Positions 1-7,988 of a DNA stretch of 38,342 nucleotides are shown here, piece after piece. Position numbers and translations under genes: made by a program. Below the pieces are notes generated by a model that was given only the letters and a program-made list of their open reading frames with translations, was not told the DNA's origin and searched no databases. Within the stretch, counting starts at the first letter, position 1. Each line of letters begins with the position of its first letter. The stretch spans positions 12,203-50,544 of the forward strand of contig PFGT01000112.1 in assembly GCA_002782005.1 (NCBI GenBank), read 5' to 3'. This stretch comes from Hydrogenophilales bacterium CG12_big_fil_rev_8_21_14_0_65_61_21 (GTDB lineage Bacteria > Pseudomonadota > Gammaproteobacteria > Burkholderiales > Thiobacillaceae).

Positions 1-424
1 AAAACCGTTTGGAGCAATGCAGACCATGCTCGAAATGCCAGACGATCCGATTACGCATAACCAATCCGGTTTCACGGAAAATTGGATAAAGCACCGCGTC
101 CAGCGGCACGATGGCGCCATCGTGGACATAATTCCCCACCTGCCAGCAAAGGCTCCCCCGTTCCGCGAGGACTCGCGCGCATTCATGTATCACCTCGGCC
201 TGCTGAGCCAGATAGGCATCCAGATTCAACCGCCGTTCATATTCCTTGCCGATGTTATAGGGGGGGGAAGTGACCACGAGTTGAATGCTCCGGTCGGGTA
301 TCTCCCCCAGCAATTCCAGGCAACTGCCGGGGAACACCACGGCCTCGGCGTCCCTCGCGAAACGATCCGAAATCGTGAATGCGGCTCTGTCCGGAAACAA
401 GCCGTTGGGCTGTGCCCTATCCAT
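1..424 (-). CDS. Site-specific DNA methyltransferase (N4/N6), N-terminal 141 residues, runs off the window
   Basis: The translation contains TSPPYN (residues 52-57), the amino-methyltransferase catalytic motif IV, preceded by GSCLELL and IPDRSIQLVV, which is how N6-adenine/N4-cytosine methylases usually lead into it. The later stretch RNRIVWHFEHGLHCSKRF (near the edge) also fits this family. Motif IV near the N terminus suggests the class in which the AdoMet-binding motif follows, beyond the window. The chosen ATG at 424 lies 5 nt after the pyrB stop, with GGGGAA before it, so the gene is probably co-transcribed with pyrB. The reading frame is intact through an 8-base C tract that encodes Ser-Pro-Pro of the motif. 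Target site, and any partner endonuclease, cannot be seen. Family assignment is strong; the adenine versus cytosine choice is open. Confidence 0.85.
   Translation of the reverse strand, partial: MDRAQPNGLFPDRAAFTISDRFARDAEAVVFPGSCLELLGEIPDRSIQLVVTSPPYNIGKEYERRLNLDAYLAQQAEVIHECARVLAERGSLCWQVGNYVHDGAIVPLDAVLYPIFRETGLVMRNRIVWHFEHGLHCSKRF
260..267. repeat. 8-bp homopolymer G tract (C tract in the methyltransferase)
   Basis: Eight consecutive G on the plus strand read as TCC CCC CCC on the coding strand, giving Ser53-Pro54-Pro55 of the catalytic motif. A gain or loss of one base would frameshift the methyltransferase exactly at its active site. The tract is seen directly; a role in on/off switching is inference. 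Confidence 0.9.
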
Positions 425-429
425 GAGGC

Positions 430-1380
430 TCAATTCCCCGCCACCATGCTCATCACCGCCATCCGCACGGCGATACCGAAGGTCACCTGCGGCAGGATCA
501 CCGAGTGCTTGCCATCGGCGACGTCGGAGTCGATCTCGACGCCCCGGTTCATTGGCCCGGGGTGCATGACGATGGCGTCCGGTCTGGCCAGTTTCATCTT
601 GTCCGGGGTCAAGCCCCAGTTCTTGTAGTACTCGCCCGCCGAGGGCAAGAGGTCACCCTGCATCCGTTCGTTTTGCAGACGCAACATGATGATGACGTCG
701 CAGTCCTTGATGCCGGTCTCCATGGTGTGGTGGACGTGTACGCCCATGCTCTCGACGTCGCGCGGCAGCAGGGTCTTGGGCGCCACCACGCGCAGCTCGG
801 GGCAGCCCAGGGTGGTGAGTGCGTGGATTTGGGAACGGGCGACGCGCGAGTGCAGCACGTCGCCGACGATGGCCACTCGGAGGTTGTGGAAGCCGCCCTT
901 GTAATGGCGGATGGTAAACATGTCCAAGAGACCCTGGGTCGGGTGGGCGCAGCGACCGTCGCCGGCATTGACCACCGAGATGTGCGGCGCGACATGGCGG
1001 GCGATCAGGTGCGGCGCGCCGCTGGAGGCGTGGCGGACCACGAACATGTCGGCCTGCATGGCTGACAGGTTAGCCACCGTGTCGAGCAGGGTCTCGCCCT
1101 TGTTCTGCGAGGAGGTCGAGATATTCAGGTTGAAAACATCCGCCGATAGCCGCTTGGCGGCAATCTCGAAGGTGGTGCGGGTGCGGGTGGAGTTCTCGAA
1201 GAACAGGTTGAATACCGCCTTGCCGCGCAACAGCGGGACCTTTTTCACGTCCCGGTCGCCAATCGAGACGAAGGACTCGGCGGTATCCAGTATCTCGGTC
1301 AGGATGCGAGCCGGCAGGCCGTCCAGGGTGAGCAGATGATGGAGCTTGCCATCGGCTGTGAGTTGCAGGTTCCGGTTCAT
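430..1380 (-). CDS. pyrB: Aspartate carbamoyltransferase catalytic subunit
   Basis: Joins carbamoyl phosphate and L-aspartate to give N-carbamoyl-aspartate, the committed step of pyrimidine synthesis in the cytosol. The 316-residue length fits. Carbamoyl-phosphate loop STRTRT is at 64-69, the lysine-bearing loop SQNKGET at 91-97, HPTQ at 146-149 and the C-terminal HPGPMNRG at 273-280. Its ATG overlaps the pyrR stop by 4 nt (ATGA), so translation is probably coupled. In many betaproteobacteria a pyrC-type dihydroorotase follows pyrB; here a DNA methyltransferase does. No regulatory-chain gene (pyrI) is present nearby. Confidence 0.97.
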   Translation of the reverse strand: MNRNLQLTADGKLHHLLTLDGLPARILTEILDTAESFVSIGDRDVKKVPLLRGKAVFNLFFENSTRTRTTFEIAAKRLSADVFNLNISTSSQNKGETLLDTVANLSAMQADMFVVRHASSGAPHLIARHVAPHISVVNAGDGRCAHPTQGLLDMFTIRHYKGGFHNLRVAIVGDVLHSRVARSQIHALTTLGCPELRVVAPKTLLPRDVESMGVHVHHTMETGIKDCDVIIMLRLQNERMQGDLLPSAGEYYKNWGLTPDKMKLARPDAIVMHPGPMNRGVEIDSDVADGKHSVILPQVTFGIAVRMAVMSMVAGN

Positions 1381-1877
1381 GGCGCCGCCCGTTTCGTGGC
1401 CAGCCGCAGGCGGCCGTGGTCATCGCGCTCCAGCGAGATATGCTGCCCCGCTTCCAGGTCCATTTTCACCCCCAGGTAATCCGGACAAACAGGCAACTCC
1501 CGCCCGCCCCGATCGACTAAAACCGCCAACCGGATGCTGGCCGGCCGACCGTAATCGAACACCAGATTTATCGCCGCCCGTATGGTGCGGCCGGTGTACA
1601 GGACATCGTCGATCAGGACAATGGGGCGGCCTTCCACATCGAACGGGATGCTCGATGGTTTGACCTCGGGGTGCAAGCCGATGCGGGAAAAATCGTCCCG
1701 GTAGAAGGCGATGTCCAGCACCCCACAAGGCAGATCGACGGCCAACCGTTTGACCAGCGCCTCCATCACCCAGACGCCGCCGGTGTGGATGCCCAGCAGG
1801 GCGCTATCCGGATGCAGATGCGGGCGTATCTGCTCAGCCAGTCGGTCGATGAGTCGATTCGGATCGGGTAGGTTCAT
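1377..1877 (-). CDS. pyrR: PyrR: pyr operon regulator / uracil phosphoribosyltransferase
   Basis: A 166-residue type I phosphoribosyltransferase fold protein. The PRPP-binding loop [12 protein letters not shown] (87-98) is typical of PyrR, as is the early [15 protein letters not shown] segment (28-41). In Gram-positive bacteria PyrR binds pyr mRNA and attenuates transcription, and also has uracil phosphoribosyltransferase activity. I see no terminator/antiterminator leader in this operon, so enzymatic activity or another regulatory mode is more likely here. It overlaps ruvX upstream and pyrB downstream by 4 nt each, forming one translationally coupled string. Confidence 0.95.
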   Translation of the reverse strand: MNLPDPNRLIDRLAEQIRPHLHPDSALLGIHTGGVWVMEALVKRLAVDLPCGVLDIAFYRDDFSRIGLHPEVKPSSIPFDVEGRPIVLIDDVLYTGRTIRAAINLVFDYGRPASIRLAVLVDRGGRELPVCPDYLGVKMDLEAGQHISLERDDHGRLRLATKRAAP

Positions 1878-2287
1878 TTTGAAAAATAGTCCTGCAAAAT
1901 CTCCTGGGCGGCCAGGCTGTCTACTGCCGCCTTGTTAGCTCGAATGCTACAGCCCATCTCGCGCAACCGGCTTTCCGCCGCGACCGAGGTCAGGCGTTCG
2001 TCAACCAGCTCGACCGGCAGGCCGAAGCGGCCGTGCAACTGGTTGGCAAAGCGGCGGCAACGCTTGGACAACTCGTGCTCCTCGCCGTCCAGGGTCATGG
2101 GCAGGCCCACCACCAGCGCCACTGGCCGCCATTCGCCGACCAGCTCGGCAATGCGCGCGAACCGGGCGGCGTTGACCTCCCCGGCAACGGTCTCCAGCGG
2201 ATGGGCCAGCCGCATCTCCCAATCACCCACCGCCACGCCGATCCGCTTCTCGCCAAAATCGAAGGCCAGTACGGCGCCGGTTTTCAA
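1874..2287 (-). CDS. ruvX: Holliday junction resolvase-like / pre-16S rRNA nuclease (YqgF)
   Basis: RNase H-fold protein of 137 residues, the usual length for this family. The opening [13 protein letters not shown] (7-19) carries the first acidic residue D10; [10 protein letters not shown] follows at 59-68; VDERLTS at 95-101 and D123 in VDSLAA complete the acidic site. The E. coli homologue YqgF matures the 5' end of 16S rRNA, and a role at Holliday junctions has been proposed for the family. It lies between algH and pyrR with 4-nt overlaps on both sides, an arrangement common in betaproteobacteria. Confidence 0.95.
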   Translation of the reverse strand: MKTGAVLAFDFGEKRIGVAVGDWEMRLAHPLETVAGEVNAARFARIAELVGEWRPVALVVGLPMTLDGEEHELSKRCRRFANQLHGRFGLPVELVDERLTSVAAESRLREMGCSIRANKAAVDSLAAQEILQDYFSK

Positions 2288-2844
2288 GCGTGCCCCGCCT
2301 CCTCGGACAGCATTGACGGATCGACTCCAAGCAGGTGCAGCGCCGCCGCGAAACGCTCCTGCGGCAGCAAACCGAAGATCACCGCTGGGTCTGCCGATAC
2401 CGACAGCCAGGCGTTCTGCTTGATCTCCGACTCCAACTGGCCGGGGCCCCAGCCGGCATAGCCCAGAGCGACGATGATCTGCTCCGGCCCCTCGCCGTGG
2501 CCGGTCGCCTCGAGAATATCCTTGGAGGTGGTCAAGCCGATGTGGTCATTGACCAGCAGGGTCGAGTTCCAGTTACCCACCGGCTGGTGCAACACGAAGC
2601 CGCGTTCGATCTGCACCGGGCCGCCAAAATAGGCCGGCTGCTTGGCCAGCGCCTGATTTTCCAGCTTGATGCCAATCTGCTCGAACAGCGTGTCCAGCGA
2701 CATTTCGGTCGGCCGGTTCACTACCACACCCAGCGCGCCCTCTGGATTGTGGTCGCAGATATAGGTCAGCGCCCCGGCAAAATTGGGGTCCGTCATGTTG
2801 GGCATGGCGATCAGAAAATGATCGGTGAAATTGGCGTTTTCCAT
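2284..2844 (-). CDS. algH: YqgE/AlgH family protein
   Basis: A 186-residue protein with the family signature: start [10 protein letters not shown], then [18 protein letters not shown] and later a [11 protein letters not shown] stretch. The family is widespread in proteobacteria, was first noticed through alginate regulation in Pseudomonas, and its molecular function is unknown. It is the first gene of the algH-ruvX-pyrR-pyrB string and overlaps ruvX by 4 nt. It is divergent from phrB across only 55 bp. A TACAAT box on the minus strand sits 8 nt ahead of its ATG, and GAGAGG, the only purine-rich stretch, overlaps that area. Confidence 0.93.
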   Translation of the reverse strand: MENANFTDHFLIAMPNMTDPNFAGALTYICDHNPEGALGVVVNRPTEMSLDTLFEQIGIKLENQALAKQPAYFGGPVQIERGFVLHQPVGNWNSTLLVNDHIGLTTSKDILEATGHGEGPEQIIVALGYAGWGPGQLESEIKQNAWLSVSADPAVIFGLLPQERFAAALHLLGVDPSMLSEEAGHA

Positions 2845-2852
2845 GGCGATGA

Positions 2853-2858
2853 ATTGTA
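2853..2858 (-). promoter_or_regulatory. Candidate -10 box for algH
   Basis: TACAAT on the minus strand, five of six matches to the sigma-70 -10 consensus, ending 8 nt before the algH ATG. No convincing -35 was found at 16-18 nt. If real, transcription would start only a base or two before the start codon. Confidence 0.35.
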
Positions 2859-2887
2859 CCTCTCCAGGCCACGCCGCAACATGCCGC

Positions 2888-2893
2888 TACAAT
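2888..2893 (+). promoter_or_regulatory. Candidate -10 box for the phrB operon
   Basis: GCTACAAT contains TACAAT (five of six consensus bases) ending 6 nt before the phrB ATG at 2900. The same GCTACAATG string precedes cyaY. There is no clear -35. The spacing would place the start of transcription at about the A of the ATG. Confidence 0.4.
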
Positions 2894-2899
2894 GTCGAA

Positions 2900-4291
2900 A
2901 TGAATCGTTCCCTAGTCTGGTTCCGCCGGGACCTGCGCCTCAATGACCACGCCGCGCTTTATCAGGCGCTGGCCGCCGGCGGTCCGGTGCACGCCGCCTT
3001 CGTCTTCGACACCGACATCCTCGACGGCCTCGCCGACCGCGCCGACCGGCGGGTGGCGTTCATCCACGACCAGGTGACCCAGCTCAAGGTCGAGCTGGAA
3101 CGGCACGGTGGTGGGCTGCATGTATTGCACGGCGCGGCCCGCGTATCGATTGCGCAACTGGCCGCCCAACTTGGCGTCAACACCGTCCATGCCAACCGCG
3201 ATTACGAGCCTTACGCCCGCCGGCGCGACCAGGCGGTCGCCGCCGCACTGGCCCGCCAAGGCCGCACGCTCCAGCTTCACCGGGACCAAGTCGTTTTCGA
3301 GACCGACGAGCTGCTCAACCTCGCCGGCCGGCCTTACCATGTCTACACGCCCTATAAACGCGCCTGGCTGGCGCAGCTCGATCCGGGCCGGCTCGCGGCT
3401 TATCCGGTCGAGCGCCATCTGGACCGCCTCGCCCCGGTTGCGGCCGGCGCCATGCCGGCGCTGACCGACCTGGGTTTCCAGCCCGTCGCGCTCGACCTGC
3501 CGCCGGCCGACGCCCTGTGGCGGGTATTCCAGCGGCGCATCGATCATTATCACGAAACCCGTGACTACCCGGCGCTGGACGCCACCTCCCGGCTATCCGT
3601 GCACCTGCGTTTCGGCACCCTGTCGATCCGCGCGCTGGCCCGTTACGCCTACGAGCGTGGCGGCGAGGGCGCGCAAACCTGGCTATCCGAACTGATCTGG
3701 CGCGAGTTCTACCAGATGCTGCTGTGGCATTACCCAAAGACCGTCGAACACGCCTTCCAGGACAAATTCGACGCGATCGCATGGCCCAACCCGCCTGGCC
3801 ACTTCGAGGCCTGGGCCGAGGCCCGCACCGGCTACCCCATGGTCGACGCCGCCATGCGCCAGCTCGATCAGACCGGCTTCATGCACAACCGCCTGCGCAT
3901 GATTGCCGCCTCGTTTCTGGTCAAGGACCTGCACAGCGACTGGCGCCTGGGCGAGCGTTGGTTCGCGCAAAAGCTGCTCGACTACGACCAGACCGCCAAT
4001 ATCGGCGGCTGGCAGTGGTGCGCCTCGGTCGGCACCGACGCCCAACCCTGGTTCCGCATCTTCAACCCGGTGACGCAATCGGCAAGGTTTGATCCGGAGG
4101 GGCGCTTCATCCGCCGCTGGCTGCCGGAACTCGGCCAGGTTCCAGACAAGTACATCCATGCGCCCTGGCAAATGCCGGCCGCCGTGCAGGCGCAATGCGG
4201 CGTCCATATCGGCGGCGATTACCCGCCGCCGATCGTCGATCACGGCCGGGCGCGCGCCAGCACCCTGGCGCTTTTCAAGGAACGGTCATAG
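2900..4291 (+). CDS. phrB: Deoxyribodipyrimidine photolyase (cryptochrome/photolyase family)
   Basis: Light-driven repair of cyclobutane pyrimidine dimers with FAD plus an antenna cofactor. The 463 residues begin MNRSLVWFRRDLRLNDH, the standard photolyase N terminus, which sets the start at 2900; an in-frame upstream extension reads into the divergent promoter region and is not family-like. LIWREFYQMLLWHYP (about 265-279) and D361 followed by TANIGGWQW and FNP (to about 385) are the FAD-domain signatures of class I enzymes. It is the first gene of an operon with the DOMON-like gene 3 nt downstream. No purine-rich ribosome site stands before the ATG. Confidence 0.94.
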   Translation: MNRSLVWFRRDLRLNDHAALYQALAAGGPVHAAFVFDTDILDGLADRADRRVAFIHDQVTQLKVELERHGGGLHVLHGAARVSIAQLAAQLGVNTVHANRDYEPYARRRDQAVAAALARQGRTLQLHRDQVVFETDELLNLAGRPYHVYTPYKRAWLAQLDPGRLAAYPVERHLDRLAPVAAGAMPALTDLGFQPVALDLPPADALWRVFQRRIDHYHETRDYPALDATSRLSVHLRFGTLSIRALARYAYERGGEGAQTWLSELIWREFYQMLLWHYPKTVEHAFQDKFDAIAWPNPPGHFEAWAEARTGYPMVDAAMRQLDQTGFMHNRLRMIAASFLVKDLHSDWRLGERWFAQKLLDYDQTANIGGWQWCASVGTDAQPWFRIFNPVTQSARFDPEGRFIRRWLPELGQVPDKYIHAPWQMPAAVQAQCGVHIGGDYPPPIVDHGRARASTLALFKERS

Positions 4292-4294
4292 ACC

Positions 4295-4831
4295 ATGCGT
4301 CACGCCAGTCTTATTCCGCACCCGGCCGGTCCTTGCCCCAATCTGCTCGGCATCGACGTCCGCGTCGCGGTCCAGCCCGGCGGCGAGCTGGCCTTGACCT
4401 ACACGCTCTCGGGCGCCGTCAGCGGCCTGGTGATCCCAGGGCCGACGACGCCGGACCGCCGCGACGCACTCTGGCGCCACACCTGCTTCGAGGCCTTCAT
4501 CATGGCGGGGGACGGACCGGGCTACCGGGAATTCAACTTCTCGCCCTCAGGCGAATGGGCCGCCTATGCCTTCCAGGGCTATCGTGACGGCAGCCCACTG
4601 GAGCCCGCGCCCAAGCCAACCCTTGTCTGCCGCGCCGGCGACAGCGCGCTCGAACTCGAAGCCCGTCTGACCAGAGCGGTGCTACCGCCTGGCGCCCGCT
4701 TGCATCTGGGCCTCTCGGCGGTACTGGAACACACGAACGGCACGCTGAGTTATTGGGCGCTGCGCCACCCTGTGGACAAGCCCGATTTCCATCATACTGG
4801 TGGCTTCGTACTGGAACTCGAACGCGCATGA
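4295..4831 (+). CDS. DOMON-like domain protein, function unknown
   Basis: A 178-residue beta-rich protein. The pattern (an early hydrophilic strand region, LWRHTCFEAFI at about 67-77, then YREFNFSPSGEWAAYAF at about 85-101 and a late YWALRHPVDKPDFH) matches the short DOMON-like proteins found in proteobacteria, by recollection of the family. DOMON folds bind haem or sugars, but no ligand residue can be assigned here and there is no signal peptide. It sits 3 nt after phrB, and its stop overlaps the NamZ-type gene start (ATGA), so the three are co-translated. The link to either neighbour's activity is unknown. Confidence 0.75.
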   Translation: MRHASLIPHPAGPCPNLLGIDVRVAVQPGGELALTYTLSGAVSGLVIPGPTTPDRRDALWRHTCFEAFIMAGDGPGYREFNFSPSGEWAAYAFQGYRDGSPLEPAPKPTLVCRAGDSALELEARLTRAVLPPGARLHLGLSAVLEHTNGTLSYWALRHPVDKPDFHHTGGFVLELERA

Positions 4832-6030
4832 AATTCGGCATTGACCGCCTACTTGACGACCCATCGCTACGCGCCCCGCTCAAGGGCCGGCGGGTTGCCC
4901 TGTTGGCGCACCCGGCGTCGGTGACCGCCGACCTGGCTCACGCTCTGGATGCCCTGGCGGCGCTGCCGGACATAAATCTCACCGCCGCCTTCGGGCCGCA
5001 ACACGGCCTGCGTGGCGACAAGCAGGACAACATGGTGGAGTCGCCCGACTTCCTCGACCCGGTGCACGGCATCCCGGTGTTCAGTTTGTACGGCGCCGTG
5101 CGCCGGCCGACCGCCACCATGCTGGACAGCTTCGACGTGCTGCTGGTCGACCTGCAAGACCTGGGCTGCCGCATCTACACCTTCATCACCACCCTGCGCT
5201 ACCTGCTGGAGGCCGCCGCCCAACATGGCAAAACAGTCTGGGTGCTGGACCGGCCCAATCCCGCTGGCCGGCCGGTCGAAGGCCTCACCCTGCGCGCCGG
5301 CTGGGGGAGCTTCGTCGGCGCCGGCCCCATGCCCATGCGCCACGGCCTGACCCTGGGTGAGATGGGGCTGTGGTTCCTGCGCGAGATGAAGCTCGACCTC
5401 GACTACCGCGTCATCGAGATGCAGGGCTGGCGGCCCGAGGCCGCGCCTGGCTACGGCTGGCCACTAGGCGAACGCGACTGGATCAACCCCAGCCCGAATG
5501 CGCCGAATCTATCCATGGCGCGCTGCTATGCCGGCACGGTGCTTTTGGAAGGCAGCACGCTGTCCGAAGGCCGCGGCACCAGCCGGCCGCTGGAGCTGTT
5601 CGGCGCGCCCGACATCGACGCGGCTGCGGTCATCGCGCAAATGCACGAACAGGCGCTCCACTGGCTGCAAGGCTGCCGTTTGCGCGAATGCTGGTTCGAG
5701 CCGACCTTCCACAAACACGCCGGCAAGCTCTGTTCCGGCGTGCAGATCCACGTCGAGACCGGCTACGACCACCACAAATTCAAGCCCTGGCGGCTTATGG
5801 CACTGGCTTTCAAGGCGATCCGGACGCTGCAACCGGACTACCCGCTGTGGCGCGACTTTCCCTATGAATACGAGCGCGACCGCCTAGCCATCGACCTGAT
5901 CAACGGCAGCCCGCTGCTGCGCGAATGGGTGGACGATGCAGCGGCGCTGCCGGGCGACCTCGACGCCCTGGCCGCGGCCGACGAAGCCGCCTGGCGCGAA
6001 GTGCAGGCCTCACTATGGCTTTATCGTTAG
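4828..6030 (+). CDS. DUF1343 / NamZ-type exo-beta-N-acetylmuramidase domain protein
   Basis: A 400-residue protein starting MKFGIDRLL. Family landmarks in order are FGPQHGLRGDKQDN (from about 57), DLQDLGCRIYTF (about 108-119), VLDRPNP (139-145), and NPSPNAPNL followed by GTVLLEGSTLSEGRGT. Characterised NamZ enzymes remove N-acetylmuramic acid from the non-reducing ends of peptidoglycan fragments. Those are usually exported, whereas no signal peptide is visible here, which would suit cytosolic muropeptide recycling (inference). It begins inside the preceding stop codon, and its 3' end overlaps the convergent SDR gene by 18 bp. Confidence 0.87.
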   Translation: MKFGIDRLLDDPSLRAPLKGRRVALLAHPASVTADLAHALDALAALPDINLTAAFGPQHGLRGDKQDNMVESPDFLDPVHGIPVFSLYGAVRRPTATMLDSFDVLLVDLQDLGCRIYTFITTLRYLLEAAAQHGKTVWVLDRPNPAGRPVEGLTLRAGWGSFVGAGPMPMRHGLTLGEMGLWFLREMKLDLDYRVIEMQGWRPEAAPGYGWPLGERDWINPSPNAPNLSMARCYAGTVLLEGSTLSEGRGTSRPLELFGAPDIDAAAVIAQMHEQALHWLQGCRLRECWFEPTFHKHAGKLCSGVQIHVETGYDHHKFKPWRLMALAFKAIRTLQPDYPLWRDFPYEYERDRLAIDLINGSPLLREWVDDAAALPGDLDALAAADEAAWREVQASLWLYR

Positions 6031-6894
6031 CCCTTCCCGCACCGTCGGATAGTTCAACCGATAGCGCAACTCGCGCTTGATGCGATCGTTGGTCAGGCGC
6101 CTGGATTCGCTCAGGAACGAGCGCATGGCCGGCGTCACGGCGGCCATCACCTGGTCCTTCGGCAACCTCGGTGGTCGCGCCACGCCGACATGATCGGCCA
6201 CCACGTCGAACCAGTCACCCATCTTCAGGCCGCTGTCGTCGACGCTGTGGTAGAGACGGTTGCGACGGCTGCGGAACAAGGCGGTGATGGCCAGGCCGGC
6301 GAGGTCGTCGGCGTGGATGTGGTTGGTGTAGATGTCGTCGGCCGGTAACAGCGCGGGCAGCCCCTTCCTCACCCGTTCCTCGGGCAGTCGGTCGCCGGCG
6401 TAGATGCCGGGCACGCGCAGGATGGCAAGGCCGACGCCGGTCGCGGCGGCCCAGCGCCGCAACTGCCATTCAGCATCCAGGCGGCGCTTGGCGCGGGCGT
6501 TCTTGGGCTGGGTCGGCCGGGTCTCCAGCACCACCGCGCCAGCGCAGTCGCCATAGACGCCGCTGGTGCTGACGTAGATCAAGGTCCGGGGTAAACTCGC
6601 CGCGCCCGGCATCCTCGGGTTGGATAGCGCGGCGATCAGGTGGCGGGTGCGCGGGTCGCTCTCGCCCTCCAGCGGCGGCGGCGCGAAGTGGAACACGGCA
6701 TCGGCCAGGCCGGCGATGCGACGCAGGTGGCGGCGGTCGTCGAGATCGCCGATGACCGGCATCACGCCGGCGGCGCGCAGTTCGGCCGCCCGTTCCGGCG
6801 AGCGCAACAGGCCGTAGACGCGGGCCTTGCCGCGCAGTTGTCGGGCGGCCCTGAGGCCGATGTCGCCACAGCCAACGATCAGTATTCGTAACAT
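6013..6894 (-). CDS. SDR-family NAD(P)-dependent epimerase/reductase-like protein
   Basis: A 293-residue extended short-chain dehydrogenase. The Rossmann motif VGCGDIG occurs at about 7-13, VSTSGVYGD supplies the serine/tyrosine region, and TNHIHADDLAGL resembles the late strand of sugar epimerases. It looks like the YeeZ-like, single-domain epimerase group; the canonical YxxxK is not clear, so catalysis is uncertain. It is transcribed alone on the minus strand, convergent with the NamZ-type gene and divergent from the flavin reductase gene 25 bp away. No substrate can be named. Confidence 0.85.
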   Translation of the reverse strand: MLRILIVGCGDIGLRAARQLRGKARVYGLLRSPERAAELRAAGVMPVIGDLDDRRHLRRIAGLADAVFHFAPPPLEGESDPRTRHLIAALSNPRMPGAASLPRTLIYVSTSGVYGDCAGAVVLETRPTQPKNARAKRRLDAEWQLRRWAAATGVGLAILRVPGIYAGDRLPEERVRKGLPALLPADDIYTNHIHADDLAGLAITALFRSRRNRLYHSVDDSGLKMGDWFDVVADHVGVARPPRLPKDQVMAAVTPAMRSFLSESRRLTNDRIKRELRYRLNYPTVREGLTIKP

Positions 6895-6919
6895 GCTCAG
6901 TCTTCAAGAGGAATTAACA

Positions 6920-7918
6920 ATGTCTCACCAGGTCACCATCCAACCCAGCGGCCGTCAGTTTACCGTGCAGGATGACGAAACCGTGCTGGAAGCCGCGCTG
7001 CGGGAAAACCTGGCCCTGCCGTATGGCTGCCGCAACGGCGCTTGCGGAACCTGCAAGGGCCGTGTGCTATCTGGCACGGTGGACCACGGCGCACATCAGG
7101 CCGGCACGCTGCCGGACGAGGACAAGGCCAAGGGGTTGACCTTGTTCTGCACCGCCAAGCCGACCTCGGACCTGGTAATCGAGGCCAAGGAGATCGGCGC
7201 GACCCAGGACATCCCGGTCAAGACCCTGCCCTGCCGGGTGGAAAAGATGGAAAAGCGGGCCGCCGACGTGATGGCGCTCTGGCTCAAACTGCCCAGCAAC
7301 GAACGATTGCAGTTTCTGCCTGGCCAGTACATCGACTTTCTCCTCAAGGATGGCAAACGGCGCAGTTTTTCGCTGGCCAACGCGCCGGAGGACGACACCC
7401 TGCTGGAGCTGCACATCCGCCATGTGCTCGGCGGTTTCTTCACCGACCAGGTGTTCGGCGCCATGAAGGTCAAGGACATCGTGCGCATCAACGGACCGCT
7501 GGGCAGCTTTTTCCTGCGCACATCGGACAAGCCCATCATCTTCCTGGCCGGCGGCACCGGCTTTGCCCCGATCAAGAGTATCTTGACGCACGCATTCCAT
7601 CATGGCGGCGACCGCCAGATGACGCTGTACTGGGGCGCAAAGTCGCTGGCCGATCTATATCTGGCGGCGCTGCCGGCGCAATGGCAGACTGAACACGGCA
7701 ACTTCGCCTTTGTCCCGGTACTATCCGAACCCGGCGCCGACTGGTCAGGCCGGACCGGCCTGGTGCATCAAGCTGTGCTGGCTGATTACGCCGATCTATC
7801 GGGTTACCAGGTATATGCCTGCGGCGCGCCGCCGATGATCGAGGCGGCAAAACGGGATTTCATGACCAAGGGGCTGCCCGAGGCTGAATTCTTCTCGGAC
7901 TCGTTTGCCTTCCAGTAG
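6920..7918 (+). CDS. 2Fe-2S ferredoxin/flavin NAD(P)H reductase (AscD/CDP-6-deoxy-glucoseen reductase-like)
   Basis: A 332-residue electron-transfer protein. The N-terminal plant-type ferredoxin domain has C37, C42, C45 and distal C77. The flavin domain follows with RRSFSLANAP, then the nucleotide-binding FLAGGTGFAPIKSIL and a late YACGAPPMIEA. This is the oxygenase-reductase architecture. Betaproteobacterial copies are often labelled CDP-6-deoxy-delta-3,4-glucoseen reductase, but no deoxysugar genes are near, so it is best viewed as a general reductase. Start at MSHQVTI is supported by AGAGGA 8 nt upstream. Its TAG stop lies inside the REP-like element that follows. Confidence 0.9.
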   Translation: MSHQVTIQPSGRQFTVQDDETVLEAALRENLALPYGCRNGACGTCKGRVLSGTVDHGAHQAGTLPDEDKAKGLTLFCTAKPTSDLVIEAKEIGATQDIPVKTLPCRVEKMEKRAADVMALWLKLPSNERLQFLPGQYIDFLLKDGKRRSFSLANAPEDDTLLELHIRHVLGGFFTDQVFGAMKVKDIVRINGPLGSFFLRTSDKPIIFLAGGTGFAPIKSILTHAFHHGGDRQMTLYWGAKSLADLYLAALPAQWQTEHGNFAFVPVLSEPGADWSGRTGLVHQAVLADYADLSGYQVYACGAPPMIEAAKRDFMTKGLPEAEFFSDSFAFQ

Positions 7919-7988
7919 GAGCGGGCTTGCCCGCGAGGGGGCGCGAGGCTCAAACACGGTGGCTTATCGCGGCTGCCGCCGTTCCTAC
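7915..7988. repeat. Pair of inverted REP-like palindromic elements
   Basis: The left element starts GTAGGAGCGG and contains the perfect palindrome GCGGGC-TT-GCCCGC (7921-7934). The right element, read on the minus strand, starts TGTAGGAACGG and contains GCGGC-N-GCCGC (7969-7979). Both have the GTAGGA head followed by a GC-rich hairpin, the layout of REP elements in Pseudomonas and relatives, and they face each other like a BIME. The stop codons of both flanking convergent genes fall in the two GTAGGA heads. Confidence 0.7.

Noticed and set aside
17-628. 203-codon plus-strand frame at the left edge
   Set aside because: It runs antisense across the methyltransferase and pyrB, both supported by motifs.
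1381-2844. PyrR-type attenuator (terminator/antiterminator) in the pyr operon
   Set aside because: The genes overlap by 4 nt and leave no room for leader structures; none was seen upstream of algH.
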